Shown in pieces: positions 1-9,157 of a stretch of 64,000 bases of DNA. The notes under the pieces were generated by a model. It saw nothing but the letters and a program-made list of their open reading frames with translations. It searched no databases and had not been told where the DNA came from. This DNA is from Noviherbaspirillum_A sp047237965 (lineage in GTDB: Bacteria; Pseudomonadota; Gammaproteobacteria; Burkholderiales; Burkholderiaceae_D): positions 3,534,001 to 3,598,000 of the forward strand of contig NZ_JBDFLX010000001.1 of assembly GCF_047237965.1 (NCBI RefSeq), written 5' to 3'. Positions within the stretch are counted from its first letter, which is position 1. Each line of letters starts with the position of its first letter. A program made the position numbers and the translations under genes.

Positions 1-126
1 ATCACTTGGCCAGACGAGCGGGCAAGCAGCGCCTAAAGGCAACATGCCTGGCACACGCAATAAGCAATACGTTCAAACGATGAATGCCTGCCCGATGTCA
101 GCCAGGGCAGGACGGATCGGAAAGCG

Positions 127-597
127 TCAGGAAATGGCGGGGGGAGCGCGCGGCTGCGCACTTGTCCATGCGAAAAGGGGATGGGGTGACAGATAGAACA
201 GCGCGGGGCAAAGCGTGACGCTCATGCCCATCTGGTTCGCAAGGAAAATGACAGGTGCCAAACCGAAGGAACCTGCATGTGTAAAGCAAAAGGGGCAGTG
301 CTCGAAATGCCAGTTGCCTCCCGCTTCATGGCCCGCGTGGGAAGTGTTTTTGAGCGCGGCATCCCGAGATAAATGCTCGCCATGCTCAAAAGCGTGGGCG
401 GACAGGCCCAAACTCCTTTCGCTTGCTTCTTTCAATGACTGATGTGCCTCATCGCCAATCTCGTCACAATGCGCATGCATGCTGACTTCGGCCAGCCTGA
501 ACGCATTGATTCCATGCGATACCGCGGGCGCGAGCGATGCCAGGAGAACGGCAAAGCAGGCCATCCAGGCAGCCATGGAACGACGATAATGACTCAT
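127..597 (-). CDS. DUF2946-like hypothetical protein
   Basis: About 156 residues. A hydrophobic N-terminal segment (roughly residues 9-25) suggests a signal peptide or membrane anchor, followed by a His-rich central part and an HCPFC motif with THAG just after it, which is the hallmark I associate with DUF2946. A second hydrophobic stretch follows the motif. Function is unknown; the His/Cys content would fit metal binding, but that is only inference. The ATG at 597 is used; an in-frame TTG two codons upstream (603) is equally possible because an AGGA lies nearer to it. It stands alone with no operon partner in view. Confidence 0.65.
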   Translation of the reverse strand: MSHYRRSMAAWMACFAVLLASLAPAVSHGINAFRLAEVSMHAHCDEIGDEAHQSLKEASERSLGLSAHAFEHGEHLSRDAALKNTSHAGHEAGGNWHFEHCPFCFTHAGSFGLAPVIFLANQMGMSVTLCPALFYLSPHPLFAWTSAQPRAPPAIS

Positions 598-979
598 ACC
601 CAAGGAGTTTGATTCCTAAAAATCCGTTTTCTTTATATATCGATACTAGAGGTCAATACTTCACCAAGGCTGTTATTGCATCCTTGACAAGGAAGTAGTT
701 TAACATGGGGTCCGCTCATAGACTGAGTCGACAAACTGCATTCAGCGAACATCTGCTTTTCTCCAATTTAACCGGCCTTATCGTGTCTTGGGCTCAACGC
801 CAGCTTCTAATGTTTTGGGCTCGAAATGCAATAACGCCTGCTGCTCCGCCCTGCATGTCTGCTAAGTGTGAGGAAGGAGTCGGCCGCATTTATGGACGAA
901 AAGACCGGTATTGGCCGGCTCCTGCCGTTCGTTGGCAGCTATCACTGGCTGGCTGGCTGGCTGGCTGGCCGGTCGCACG
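598..979. other. Gap without a supported gene
   Basis: No convincing coding sequence is seen. A plus-strand frame across 705-1073 has no recognisable motif and runs through a CTGG repeat, so it is not called. AT-rich sequence near 610-660 probably carries the promoter of the DUF2946 gene, but I cannot place it exactly. Confidence 0.5.
945..968 (+). repeat. Tetranucleotide (CTGG)6 microsatellite
   Basis: Six perfect tandem copies of CTGG. It lies in apparently non-coding, degraded sequence, so no phase-variable gene can be tied to it. Confidence 0.9.
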
Positions 980-1427
980 TCACGACGCTAGTCTGGCTTT
1001 AAACTGCCCCACGTTTTTCAAGCGCTTATGCTTCAAACGTAATCTCTTTCCGGCGTGCATACCACGTTGTTGATCTCGGTCTGATAGCAGCCAATCGAGG
1101 TAGATAGATTGACCGGCCATTTCAATATGGCATCCAGCCTGTATCGCCATTCGATCAGCTATCCTGGAACGCCGCAATGCCAATGAGCACCAAGGACGAA
1201 GGCTTCGGCAACTGATTAACGAACCAATGGTGCGCTGCTCGAGCAGGTTGCAAATTGGCCAATTGTGTGTCGACGTTGATTAGCATGGAGCCTGACTGCC
1301 AACCACCATTCCATATCTCTCCATAGACCTGCTGGACTTGTCCTTCCAAGAAACTGGGCTGAAACAACCCGAAATGCTCAAAATGACCTCCCAAAGCGTT
1401 TCCTGAACGCCAGCGCCGCGCCGACAT
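980..1427 (-). pseudogene. Possible frameshifted small hypothetical gene
   Basis: Two protein-like minus-strand frames abut. One starts at an ATG at 1427, 12 bp past the stop of the metallophosphoesterase, and runs about 90 codons to a stop at 1155. The other continues in the next frame from about 1183 to 980. A single one-base shift near 1160-1180 would join them into a protein of about 145 residues. Composition looks protein-like (mixed hydrophobic and charged, several Trp), but I recognise no family. It may equally be two chance frames. Position directly downstream of the phosphoesterase suggests the same transcript. Confidence 0.25.
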
Positions 1428-1439
1428 CGATCAAACTCA

Positions 1440-2219
1440 TTACACTTCAATGATGAGGGTAGGGTCAAAATCCGCATTCTCTGCGACTCCGTCTTCGAGT
1501 GGATAACCGCAGGGGTTGCAGATGACGCGACCACGCCCGATCTGGTAATCAAAGCTTTTATGCATATGACCATGCACGTATAAATCACACATTTCCACCA
1601 AATCATCAAGATTGGAAGCGAAAGCCGCCGACACTGGATCTGCTGCATACTCCTCGGCAACGCTTAGCATTGACGGCGCCATATGGCTGATTACGACGGT
1701 AGCCCGAGCAATAGTCGGCTGTTCGAGCCGGCTCCTTAGCCATGCTTTGTGTTGTGCATGCAGGCGCGCTGTGTCCGCTGGATGCAATTTGCGGAAGTCA
1801 GTTTTACGCCTGATACATTGATAATCGCTCATCGCTTCCCGTGCATCAATCATGGCACCCCACCGCTTGTTCTCACCGAATAAACAGAAATCGGTCCACA
1901 GCGTGCAACCAAGGAACCGCACATTATCGATCACGATTTCATCGCAATTCAGAAAATGAACGTTCATGTGCTGCAGGGTCGCTTGCTTGATTTCCGCTTC
2001 AGCATCTTCCAGGGTCATACCATACGCTTCGTGATTTCCGGCTACATAGAGAACTGGAAGACCCGTAAATGTTTTAGCAGCCCATTCGACAGCACGACCG
2101 CCTGTGTCGATGTCACCCGCCAAGATTACGATATCAGGCGGGCTCAGCAACGAATTAATGCGGAGCGGTTTTTTGCGCCACAGTTCTCGATGCAGATCTG
2201 ATAAAACCAAGCAGCGCAT
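1440..2219 (-). CDS. Calcineurin-like metallophosphoesterase
   Basis: 259 residues with the full set of dimetal phosphoesterase motifs in order: DLH (Asp8, His10), GD at 35-36, GNHE at 61-64, a single His in ISHM (His179) and GHMH at 217-220. This predicts a cytosolic two-metal hydrolase acting on a phosphodiester or phosphomonoester; the substrate cannot be read from the sequence. Compact size and lack of a signal peptide resemble the bacterial stand-alone metallophosphatases often carried on mobile DNA. Base composition is lower in GC than the housekeeping genes nearby, and insertion-sequence debris lies upstream, so acquisition by transfer is plausible. Confidence 0.88.
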   Translation of the reverse strand: MRCLVLSDLHRELWRKKPLRINSLLSPPDIVILAGDIDTGGRAVEWAAKTFTGLPVLYVAGNHEAYGMTLEDAEAEIKQATLQHMNVHFLNCDEIVIDNVRFLGCTLWTDFCLFGENKRWGAMIDAREAMSDYQCIRRKTDFRKLHPADTARLHAQHKAWLRSRLEQPTIARATVVISHMAPSMLSVAEEYAADPVSAAFASNLDDLVEMCDLYVHGHMHKSFDYQIGRGRVICNPCGYPLEDGVAENADFDPTLIIEV

Positions 2220-2497
2220 TTTAGCTCCTTGTCTTATGCTACTTCCAACTGTTCGTGGTTATTCCTTAAACCAATATACTATTTGAATTCACCTGCTAAC
2301 AAAAAATGTTCAAGAACTGAGTTTTATCTTTGAAGCAATGAGGCAACCGAAAGCAAGCGTACTTCGTTGCAACCTAATGCGGTTTCTTGATTGAAAGCTG
2401 TGTACGCCCGCTTATGGTCAAGCTGTACACATTTCTGCTTGGTATTGGCTGAAATTTTCCCGAGGGAGAACTGCCGCTTTTCGCCCTGAGTCACTCT
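2220..2497. other. Gap, nothing identified
   Basis: AT-rich intergenic stretch between the phosphoesterase start and the IS110 remnant. It presumably holds the phosphoesterase promoter; no gene, repeat or clear hairpin is seen. Confidence 0.4.
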
Positions 2498-2742
2498 TCA
2501 AGCAGTATTTACGGTTTCTGCAGTTGAGCCGACCAACGGAGACGCATCCTTTTTGAGGGCATTGAGATATAAAGCTTCATCGTATGGCATGCGCGTATTC
2601 CAGGATTTATAGAGAAGCCGTATCCATTTGAACGCCAAAGCACGAATGGCCACGCTATGGAAGCATCCCTTTGTGCACTGTTATTAGCAAAAATGCGTTG
2701 GCGTAGGAAAAGCGTGAGATTATTGATCCAGCCGATTGAGAA
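2498..2742 (-). pseudogene. IS110-family transposase, C-terminal remnant
   Basis: Translating the minus strand gives the typical IS110-type C-terminus: an RALAFKWIRLLY segment followed by a W-x-TRMPYDEALYLNALK segment and a stop at 2498-2500. Upstream, a run beginning SIGWINNLTLF continues in another frame, so at least one frameshift lies near 2668. Only about 80 codons remain; the DEDD catalytic half is missing, so it cannot be active. It marks old insertion-sequence traffic beside the phosphoesterase. Confidence 0.75.
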
Positions 2743-2917
2743 TATCTGTCCCTAGCAAAGCTAATGAAAGTATTAGCATTACGTTTACACTTGCTATAGA
2801 TCATGGACGAAATAGTTGGAAAAACGACGAGGTCGACGTCAAAGCTCTCAAAAATTCCGACTTTATGAAGTGCATGCGAAATGTTGTCAGAGGTCTTATT
2901 TAATTATAGGAAACTTT

Positions 2918-3121
2918 ATGGCCTACGTTCTTATTATTATCACGTACCTTGGGGGAGCCTCTTGGGGACCTATGGTTTCATCCCAAGAATTCTCCTCTTA
3001 TACGACCTGTAAAGAGGCTGGGAACAAAGCCATTGAAATGGTCAATCACCTTAATGGAAGCAACCTTTCAAGAGGTACTGCCAATCGCCAAATAATGACC
3101 TACGACTGCGTCAAAAAGTGA
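2918..3121 (+). CDS. Small hypothetical protein, 67 residues
   Basis: The ATG at 2918 has an upstream AGGA (about 2908) at good spacing; a longer reading from 2816 lacks support. The protein begins with a short hydrophobic stretch (MAYVLIIITYLGG), then contains EFSSYTTCKEAG and ends DCVKK, so two cysteines frame the body. This resembles small secreted or membrane-anchored proteobacterial hypotheticals with a Cys pair. Function is unknown. It sits alone between two insertion-sequence remnants. Confidence 0.55.
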   Translation: MAYVLIIITYLGGASWGPMVSSQEFSSYTTCKEAGNKAIEMVNHLNGSNLSRGTANRQIMTYDCVKK

Positions 3122-3194
3122 CTGTTTAGCTGTTTCGTCGTTTTAGATGATCCATTGGCAGGACAGCCTCAAATATGAAGTACAACACCTTTTT

Positions 3195-4175
3195 TTGCAG
3201 GGTGTGCCCATCCAGAAACCGACCACTTACCAGCAGTTTCAGCCTGAGGACCGAATTACCATTGCCACTATGAGGCAGTGTGGCTTCAGTGTGCGGGCCA
3301 TTGCCCGTACTCTGAAGCGAGCGCCATCGACCATTGCACGCGAGATGGCCCGAAACGCCAGTGCCGGGCAGCGCTATGGTTCCCACCATGCGCAATTGCG
3401 GACGGTCGCTTGCCGGTGCAATGCCCGCGGTAACGGCAAACTGGATGGGCAACCCGTGTGCTGGGGCGTGGTGCATACCATGCTGGACTGGAAGTGATAG
3501 CTGCAGCAGATATCGGCTATCCCTATACGGGTCTTTCCTCACCAACGCGAGTTCCATGCGTCCCACGAAACGATCTATACCGCGATCTATACCGCGATCT
3601 ATGCCCATGCCCGGGGCAAACTGCGCCGTGAACTGATCGCCTGCCTGCGTCATGGCCGCAGTACGCGCCTGCCACGCGGTCGTGGCACCGATAGCCGTGG
3701 CCGCTCCCAGACATGGTCAGCATCCACGTGCGCCCGCCGGAAGTCGAGGGCCGCATCATGCCGGACCACTGGGACGGCGACCTCATAAAGGGTGCCGGCA
3801 ACTAGTCCGCGACCGGCGTGCTCGTTGAGCAGACTAGCCGTCCAGTGTTGCTTGCGCGCATGGAAGATGCGACTGCTGCAGCATTGGCAGCCTTCATGTC
3901 CAAGCTCACTGCCATCAGTGCACCGTTGCGCCAGAGCCTGACCTACGATTAGAGCAAGGAAATGACCCGCCATGCCGACCTAGCGACCAACACCGGCGTG
4001 CGCGTGTATTTTTTGCGACCCACATAGTCCCTGGCAGCGCGGCACGTGCGAGAAGACCAACGGACTCTTGCGCCAGTATCTGCCCTCAAGAGAACGGACC
4101 TGTCGGTCTATAGCCAAGAACAGCTCGATGCCATCGCTGACTCGTCGTTCGGCACTTCTAAAGAGCGGGTTTCAT
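3195..4175 (+). pseudogene. IS30-family transposase, decayed
   Basis: Fragments spell an IS30 transposase in order: the N-terminal helix-turn-helix (EDRITIATMRQCGFSVRAIA, then APSTIAREMARN), the IYTAIYAHARGKLRRELIA segment, DHWDGDLIKGAGN with the first catalytic Asp region, LTYD then KEMTRHADLAT, and PWQRGTCEKTNGLLRQYLPS with the catalytic Glu. Reading across them needs several frame changes, and there are in-frame stops after LDWK (about 3495), after GAGN (3801-3806) and after LTYD (about 3950). A 12-bp tandem duplication lies inside. It cannot encode an active enzyme. Terminal inverted repeats were not resolved. Confidence 0.88.
3571..3606 (+). repeat. 12-bp tandem duplication inside the IS30 remnant
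   Basis: The unit CGATCTATACCG occurs twice in tandem (3571-3582, 3583-3594) and is followed by a near copy (3595-3606). It turns the usual ETIYTAIYAHAR into ETIYTAIYTAIYAHAR, an in-frame four-residue insertion. Confidence 0.85.
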
Positions 4176-4371
4176 GCATTTAGCCTACTTGAGTTACCGC
4201 CGGTGTGCTGGATGGCATGATTTGCGCAATAAAAACCCCTTTGGTAGATCAACGCCAAAGCAAAGGGAGAATTATCTCTATTTAAATTTAATAGGGATAA
4301 TTCTGTGTTTACAGCTTACTTTTATCCATATTATTAGTTACTTTAGGGGAGGGGCCGTGGCTGCTGCCCCG

Positions 4372-6198
<1,827 letters not shown>

Positions 6199-6208
6199 GG
6201 TGTTTTTC

Positions 6209-7567
6209 CTATTTGGGTTGTTTGACGGGGCGCTTCCAGCCCTCGATCGTGGTCTGGCGGCCGCGGGAGACGGTCAGGCTGCCGGCCGGCGCATCCTTGG
6301 TCAGCGTGGTCCCGGCGCCGAGCGTGGCGCCGCGGCCGACCGTCACCGGCGCCACCAGCTGGGTGTCGCTGCCGATGAAGGCATCGTCCTCGATTACGGT
6401 GCGCAGCTTGTTGGCGCCGTCGTAATTGCAGGTGATGGTGCCGGCGCCGATGTTGACCCGCGAACCGACCGTGGCATCGCCGACATAGGCCAGGTGATTG
6501 GCCTTGCTGCCGGCGGCGATCTGGCTGTTCTTGACTTCGACGAAGTTGCCGATATGGACATCTTCCGCCAGCATGGTGCCGGGACGCAGGCGGGCATACG
6601 GCCCGATCACCGACTTCGCGCCGATGGCGGCGTCTTCAAAGTGGCAGAACGGCTTGATGCTGACGCCATCGCCAACCCGGACATTCTTCAGCACGCAGTT
6701 GGCGCCTATCGTCACGCCGTCGCCCAGCGTGACATCGCCTTCGAACACGCAGCCCACATCGATGCTGACGTCGCGGCCGCAGGTCAGGCTGCCGCGGATG
6801 TCGATACGCGCCGGGTCGGCCAGGGTTACGCCCTGCTCCAGCAGCCGGTAAGCCAGGTTGCGCTGGTGGATGCGCTCCAGCTCGGCCAGCTGCACCTTGC
6901 TGTTGACGCCCAGGGTTTCCCAGACCGCATCGGGCTGGGCCGATACCACTGGCACGCCGTCGGCAACCGCACGCGCGACGATGTCGGTCAGGTAGTACTC
7001 GCCCTGTGCATTGTCATTCGACAGCGTGGACAGCCAGGCGCGCAGGCGGGCGGTAGGCGCCACCATGATGCCGGTGTTGACTTCAGTAATCGCGCGTTCC
7101 TGCTCGGATGCATCTTTTTGCTCGACAATACGCACGATTCTGTCGTTATCGCGCACAATCCGGCCATAACCGGTCGGATCTTCCATATTCACCGTCAATA
7201 TGGACAACTTGTCGCCGCCGGCCTGGTCCAACAGGCGACGCAGCGACTCCGACCTGGTCAGCGGCACGTCGCCGTACAGGATCAGGGTGGGCACGTCGTC
7301 CTGCAGCTGGGGCAGCGCCTGCATGACCGCATGGCCGGTGCCGAGCTGGGGTTCCTGGCGGGCGAATCCGAGATTGTCAGATCGCAACATCTGCGGCACC
7401 ATGTCGCCGCCATGGCCGTAGATCACGCAGATGGAAGTGGGTGAGAGGGTGCGGGCGGTATCGATGACGTGGGACAACAGGGCCTTGCCTGCCAGCGGGT
7501 GCAGAACCTTGGGAAGCGCAGACTGCATCCGTTTTCCCATGCCTGCTGCGAGAATGACGATATTCAT
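6209..7567 (-). CDS. glmU: Bifunctional UDP-N-acetylglucosamine pyrophosphorylase / glucosamine-1-phosphate N-acetyltransferase
   Basis: 452 residues from the ATG at 7567 (MNIVILAAGMGKRM), which matches the family N-terminus; an upstream in-frame ATG at 7591 adds eight poorly conserved residues. The N-terminal half is the uridyltransferase with the L-A-A-G-x-G-x-x-M nucleotide-binding signature and PKVLHPLAGK. The C-terminal half is a left-handed beta-helix of hexapeptide repeats carrying acetyltransferase activity (RLRPGT, GNFVEVKNS, NHLAYVGDA, GAGTITCNYDG). It converts glucosamine-1-phosphate to UDP-GlcNAc and precedes glmS. A lipoprotein gene is transcribed divergently with only 15 bp between start codons. 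Confidence 0.98.
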   Translation of the reverse strand: MNIVILAAGMGKRMQSALPKVLHPLAGKALLSHVIDTARTLSPTSICVIYGHGGDMVPQMLRSDNLGFARQEPQLGTGHAVMQALPQLQDDVPTLILYGDVPLTRSESLRRLLDQAGGDKLSILTVNMEDPTGYGRIVRDNDRIVRIVEQKDASEQERAITEVNTGIMVAPTARLRAWLSTLSNDNAQGEYYLTDIVARAVADGVPVVSAQPDAVWETLGVNSKVQLAELERIHQRNLAYRLLEQGVTLADPARIDIRGSLTCGRDVSIDVGCVFEGDVTLGDGVTIGANCVLKNVRVGDGVSIKPFCHFEDAAIGAKSVIGPYARLRPGTMLAEDVHIGNFVEVKNSQIAAGSKANHLAYVGDATVGSRVNIGAGTITCNYDGANKLRTVIEDDAFIGSDTQLVAPVTVGRGATLGAGTTLTKDAPAGSLTVSRGRQTTIEGWKRPVKQPK

Positions 7568-7582
7568 AAGTGATAGGTTGAA

Positions 7583-8506
7583 ATGACGCAAAATTCTAGC
7601 ATGGGGCGGTATACGGCATGGCTGCGACGGGCAGCGCTCTTGTTTCTTGTCGCATTATTGTCTTCCTGCAACATGGCGAGGCTAGGTTATAACAATGGGG
7701 AAACCATTTCCTATTTTTGGCTCAACAACTATGTCGGTTTCGATGCCGATCAAAAACCCTGGGTGAAAAAGGAAATCGGCAATCTTTTCGCCTGGCATCG
7801 CCGCACCCAGCTTCCCGACTACGTTGGACTCCTGACCCAGGCACAAAAAAGGATCGCCAGGCCGGTGACCGAGGCGGAACTGGCGCGCGACTACGAGGAC
7901 ATGCGTCGGCGCGTGCTGACGATTACCGACCGCGCTGCGCCATCGCTGGCGGACCTGGCGCTGGCATTGCGTCCTGAACAGATCGCCCGCATCCAGGAAA
8001 AATTCGATAGCAACAATGAAACCTTTCGCAAGGAGCATCTGCGCGGCGACCTGGCGGAGCGCCAGCGCCAGCGTTTCAAGCGCACCATGAAGCAGGCGGA
8101 ACACTGGTTCGGCAATTTTTCCGGCGAACAGGAGCGCCAGATCCGCGCGCTGTCCGACGCCCGGCCGCTCAACGATGAACTGGTGCTGGCGGACCGCATG
8201 CAGCGGCAGGCGGAAATGATCAGGATGCTGCAGCGCATCGAGGCCGAAAAACCGACCCGCGAGGCGGCAGCCGCCCTGATACGGCAATATGTGTCCGGCA
8301 CCATGGACCACTATGGCCACCCGGAATACCAGGCGTATTTCGAGAAATACCGCGCTGCCCAGATGCGCATGGTGGCCGGCATCATCAATGTGACCACGGC
8401 GGCGCAAAAGGAGCATTTCACGCAGGCGCTGCAGGGCTGGATCGACGATTTCCAGACCCTGTCGCGGCTCGATCCGGCGCCGGCGCAGCGCTTCAACGTT
8501 AACTGA
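7583..8506 (+). CDS. DUF6279-like lipoprotein
   Basis: 307 residues. A basic N-terminus, a hydrophobic stretch and the lipobox LLSSC (Cys29) predict export and lipid attachment. The mature part contains LGYNN and YFWLNNYVGFD near the N-terminus and is then almost wholly charged and helical, which fits the DUF6279 family as I recall it. Function is unknown; an envelope role is inferred from the lipobox. A weak AGGTTG precedes the start. Divergent from glmU with a 15-bp gap, so each gene's promoter must lie inside the other's coding sequence. Confidence 0.8.
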   Translation: MTQNSSMGRYTAWLRRAALLFLVALLSSCNMARLGYNNGETISYFWLNNYVGFDADQKPWVKKEIGNLFAWHRRTQLPDYVGLLTQAQKRIARPVTEAELARDYEDMRRRVLTITDRAAPSLADLALALRPEQIARIQEKFDSNNETFRKEHLRGDLAERQRQRFKRTMKQAEHWFGNFSGEQERQIRALSDARPLNDELVLADRMQRQAEMIRMLQRIEAEKPTREAAAALIRQYVSGTMDHYGHPEYQAYFEKYRAAQMRMVAGIINVTTAAQKEHFTQALQGWIDDFQTLSRLDPAPAQRFNVN

Positions 8507-8508
8507 CC

Positions 8509-8560
8509 CGGCACCGGCCCTCTCATAGAAGAGGCTGGCGCCGGCATTCTTTCTGCCATA
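8509..8560 (+). terminator. Probable terminator after the DUF6279-like gene
   Basis: An imperfect GC-rich hairpin built around CCTCT-cataga-AGAGG and extended by GGC/GCC pairs follows the stop codon, ending in a weak T-rich tail. Stability was not computed. Confidence 0.45.
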
Positions 8561-8581
8561 ACCCATACGCCATTCCCGACC

Positions 8582-9130
8582 ATGCAGATTCCCTCTTTCA
8601 CCGTACTGCTGCTCGCCCTGTGCGCCGGCTCCGCCGCGCAGACCGCCCTGGCCGAGCCGGCGCCGCCGGCGCGCCAGGCGGAAGTCGCCGCCCGCGGTGC
8701 GCAGGTCATGCCGTTCGACCTGGCGGCCACCAGCCACATCTTTACCAAGAACCGCAATGGCGGACTGCAGCAGGTGCTGGTCAGGAACCCGAAGGACAAG
8801 GAGCAACTGCGCCTGGTGCGCAGCCATCTGCGCGAGATTGCCGGGCGTTTTCAGGCGGGCGATTTTTCCGCGCCGGCCCGGATACACGGCGAGGCCATGC
8901 CCGGCCTGGCCGAACTGAAGCAGGCCAAGCCCGGCGAGATCACGGTCCATTACCGCGAACTGCGCGATGGCGCCCAGATCCGCTACGCCACCTCCAATCC
9001 GGCGCTGGTGCCGGCGCTGCATCGCTGGTTCGACGCCCAGCTGTCCGACCATGGCGCCGACGCCCACGAAGGCCATGCGCATCACCACGGCGACCAGCCG
9101 CATCAGGCAAATCAGGCCCGTCAGCCATGA
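8582..9130 (+). CDS. Exported protein of unknown function with His-rich tail
   Basis: 182 residues with a clear signal peptide (cleavage probably after QTALA, about residue 24). Conserved-looking blocks follow: PFDLAATSHIF, a GGLQQVLVR segment, LVRSHLREIAGRFQAGDF, IHGEAMPGL, and LHRWFDAQLSDHG near the end. The last 25 residues are His-rich (HEGHAHHHGD), which could bind metal. I associate this pattern with periplasmic proteins sometimes mislabelled aspartate carbamoyltransferase; no transcarbamoylase motif is visible, so that name should not be used. It converges on the P-type ATPase gene. Confidence 0.72.
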   Translation: MQIPSFTVLLLALCAGSAAQTALAEPAPPARQAEVAARGAQVMPFDLAATSHIFTKNRNGGLQQVLVRNPKDKEQLRLVRSHLREIAGRFQAGDFSAPARIHGEAMPGLAELKQAKPGEITVHYRELRDGAQIRYATSNPALVPALHRWFDAQLSDHGADAHEGHAHHHGDQPHQANQARQP

Positions 9131-9157
9131 CGGCGCGGGCGCCGGGCTGGGCCGGGT

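Noticed and set aside
705..1073. Plus-strand frame of 122 codons with a LAGWLAGW stretch
   Set aside because: The repeated residues are simply the (CTGG)6 repeat; no motif and no Shine-Dalgarno.
6199..6208. glmS riboswitch-ribozyme
   Set aside because: Only 10 bp separate glmU and glmS, and this element belongs mainly to Gram-positive bacteria.
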